Part shown: positions 6,156 through 6,282 of the stretch, piece by piece
Position numbering within the stretch: the first letter of the stretch is position 1
Layout of the letters: the number at the start of each line of letters is the position of its first letter
Origin: Apopatocola sp963628785
GTDB taxonomy: Bacteria; Bacillota; Clostridia; Oscillospirales; Oscillospiraceae
Direction: 5' to 3'
DNA length: 6,282 bases
NCBI GenBank assembly: GCA_963628785.1
Contig: CAVGGQ010000099.1
Coordinates: 1 to 6,282 of the forward strand
Notes under the pieces: model-generated
Databases searched by the model: none
Seen by the model: only the letters and a program-made list of their open reading frames with translations
What the model was told of the DNA's origin: nothing
Translations under genes and position numbers: made by a program

Positions 6156-6282
6156 TGTAATAGTCTTTGTATTTCGTTTTTTGTTCTTTGTTCTTAGTCT
6201 TTTTGTTATTTGTCTTTTGTTATTAGTCTTTAGTAGCCTTTTGCTTGCTTTCGTTCCCTTTGCTTGGGTTATTTTCGGTTTT
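6151..6282. repeat. T-rich low-complexity stretch with short degenerate repeats
   Basis: The plus strand is strongly T-rich and G/A-poor. TTAGTCTTT occurs at 6194-6202 and 6223-6231, with a shorter TAGTCTTT at 6161-6168, and TTTTGTTATT occurs at 6201-6210 and 6215-6224. On the minus strand one frame is open from the right edge to a TAA at 6225-6223 (19 residues, Lys/Asn/Ser-rich), which might be the tail of a gene outside the window or chance. Confidence 0.45.

Larger units (their letters stand above)
5813..6282. other. Gene-free stretch: hairpins, palindromic repeat, T-rich DNA
   Basis: I find no convincing protein or structural RNA gene here. Positions 5867-5940 are A/T-rich with overlapping copies of GAAATTT and AAATTTC. 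Positions 5950-6150 carry four hairpins and a degenerate palindromic repeat, listed separately. Positions 6151-6282 are T-rich. A 61-codon minus-strand reading frame at 5888-6073 has no ribosome binding site and runs through the repeat, so I do not call it. Confidence 0.6.

Overview
The window looks like chromosomal DNA of a high-GC Bacillota (Firmicutes) bacterium, probably an anaerobe from the gut or rumen. Evidence for this: tightly packed GC-rich genes with strong AGGAGG-type ribosome binding sites; GH2 and GH43 enzymes of types I associate with anaerobic gut Bacillota; a small HD-domain phosphohydrolase of a Bacillota type; and an intergenic repeat of a kind common in that phylum. The pseudogene and T-rich intergenic DNA suggest Negativicutes (Selenomonas/Mitsuokella-like), but this is a guess from memory.

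Layout. Positions 2-4880 hold three co-directional glycoside hydrolase genes on the plus strand: the 3' part of a GH1 beta-glucosidase (cut by the left edge), a complete GH2 beta-galactosidase-like enzyme, and a complete GH43 enzyme with a discoidin-like and an FN3-like C-terminal domain. The gaps are 2 and 20 bases, so this is very probably one operon. A hairpin at 4888-4914 probably ends it. A perfect TATAAT at 4946 then starts a separate gene, an HD-domain phosphohydrolase (4984-5544). On the minus strand, converging on it, lies a broken gene (5588-5812) with a strong ribosome binding site, an in-frame TAA at codon 12 and a short C-terminus. It resembles the N-terminal part of DUF6291-type phage/plasmid-associated proteins. 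From 5813 to the right edge I see no convincing gene. That stretch holds a dense run of hairpins and a degenerate palindromic repeat (5950-6150), followed by T-rich low-complexity DNA.

How the genes fit together. Neither complete hydrolase has a signal peptide, and the GH1 start is outside the window. The operon therefore looks like a cytoplasmic module that trims imported plant or host oligosaccharides or glycosides: the GH43 would remove arabinosyl, xylosyl or galactosyl groups, the GH2 a beta-galactosyl or related sugar, and the GH1 a beta-glucosyl group. The importer and regulator are not in view. I see no clearly new biological system. The most noteworthy items are the helical tail on the GH2, the loop inserted in the GH43 domain, the decayed minus-strand gene and the repeat island.
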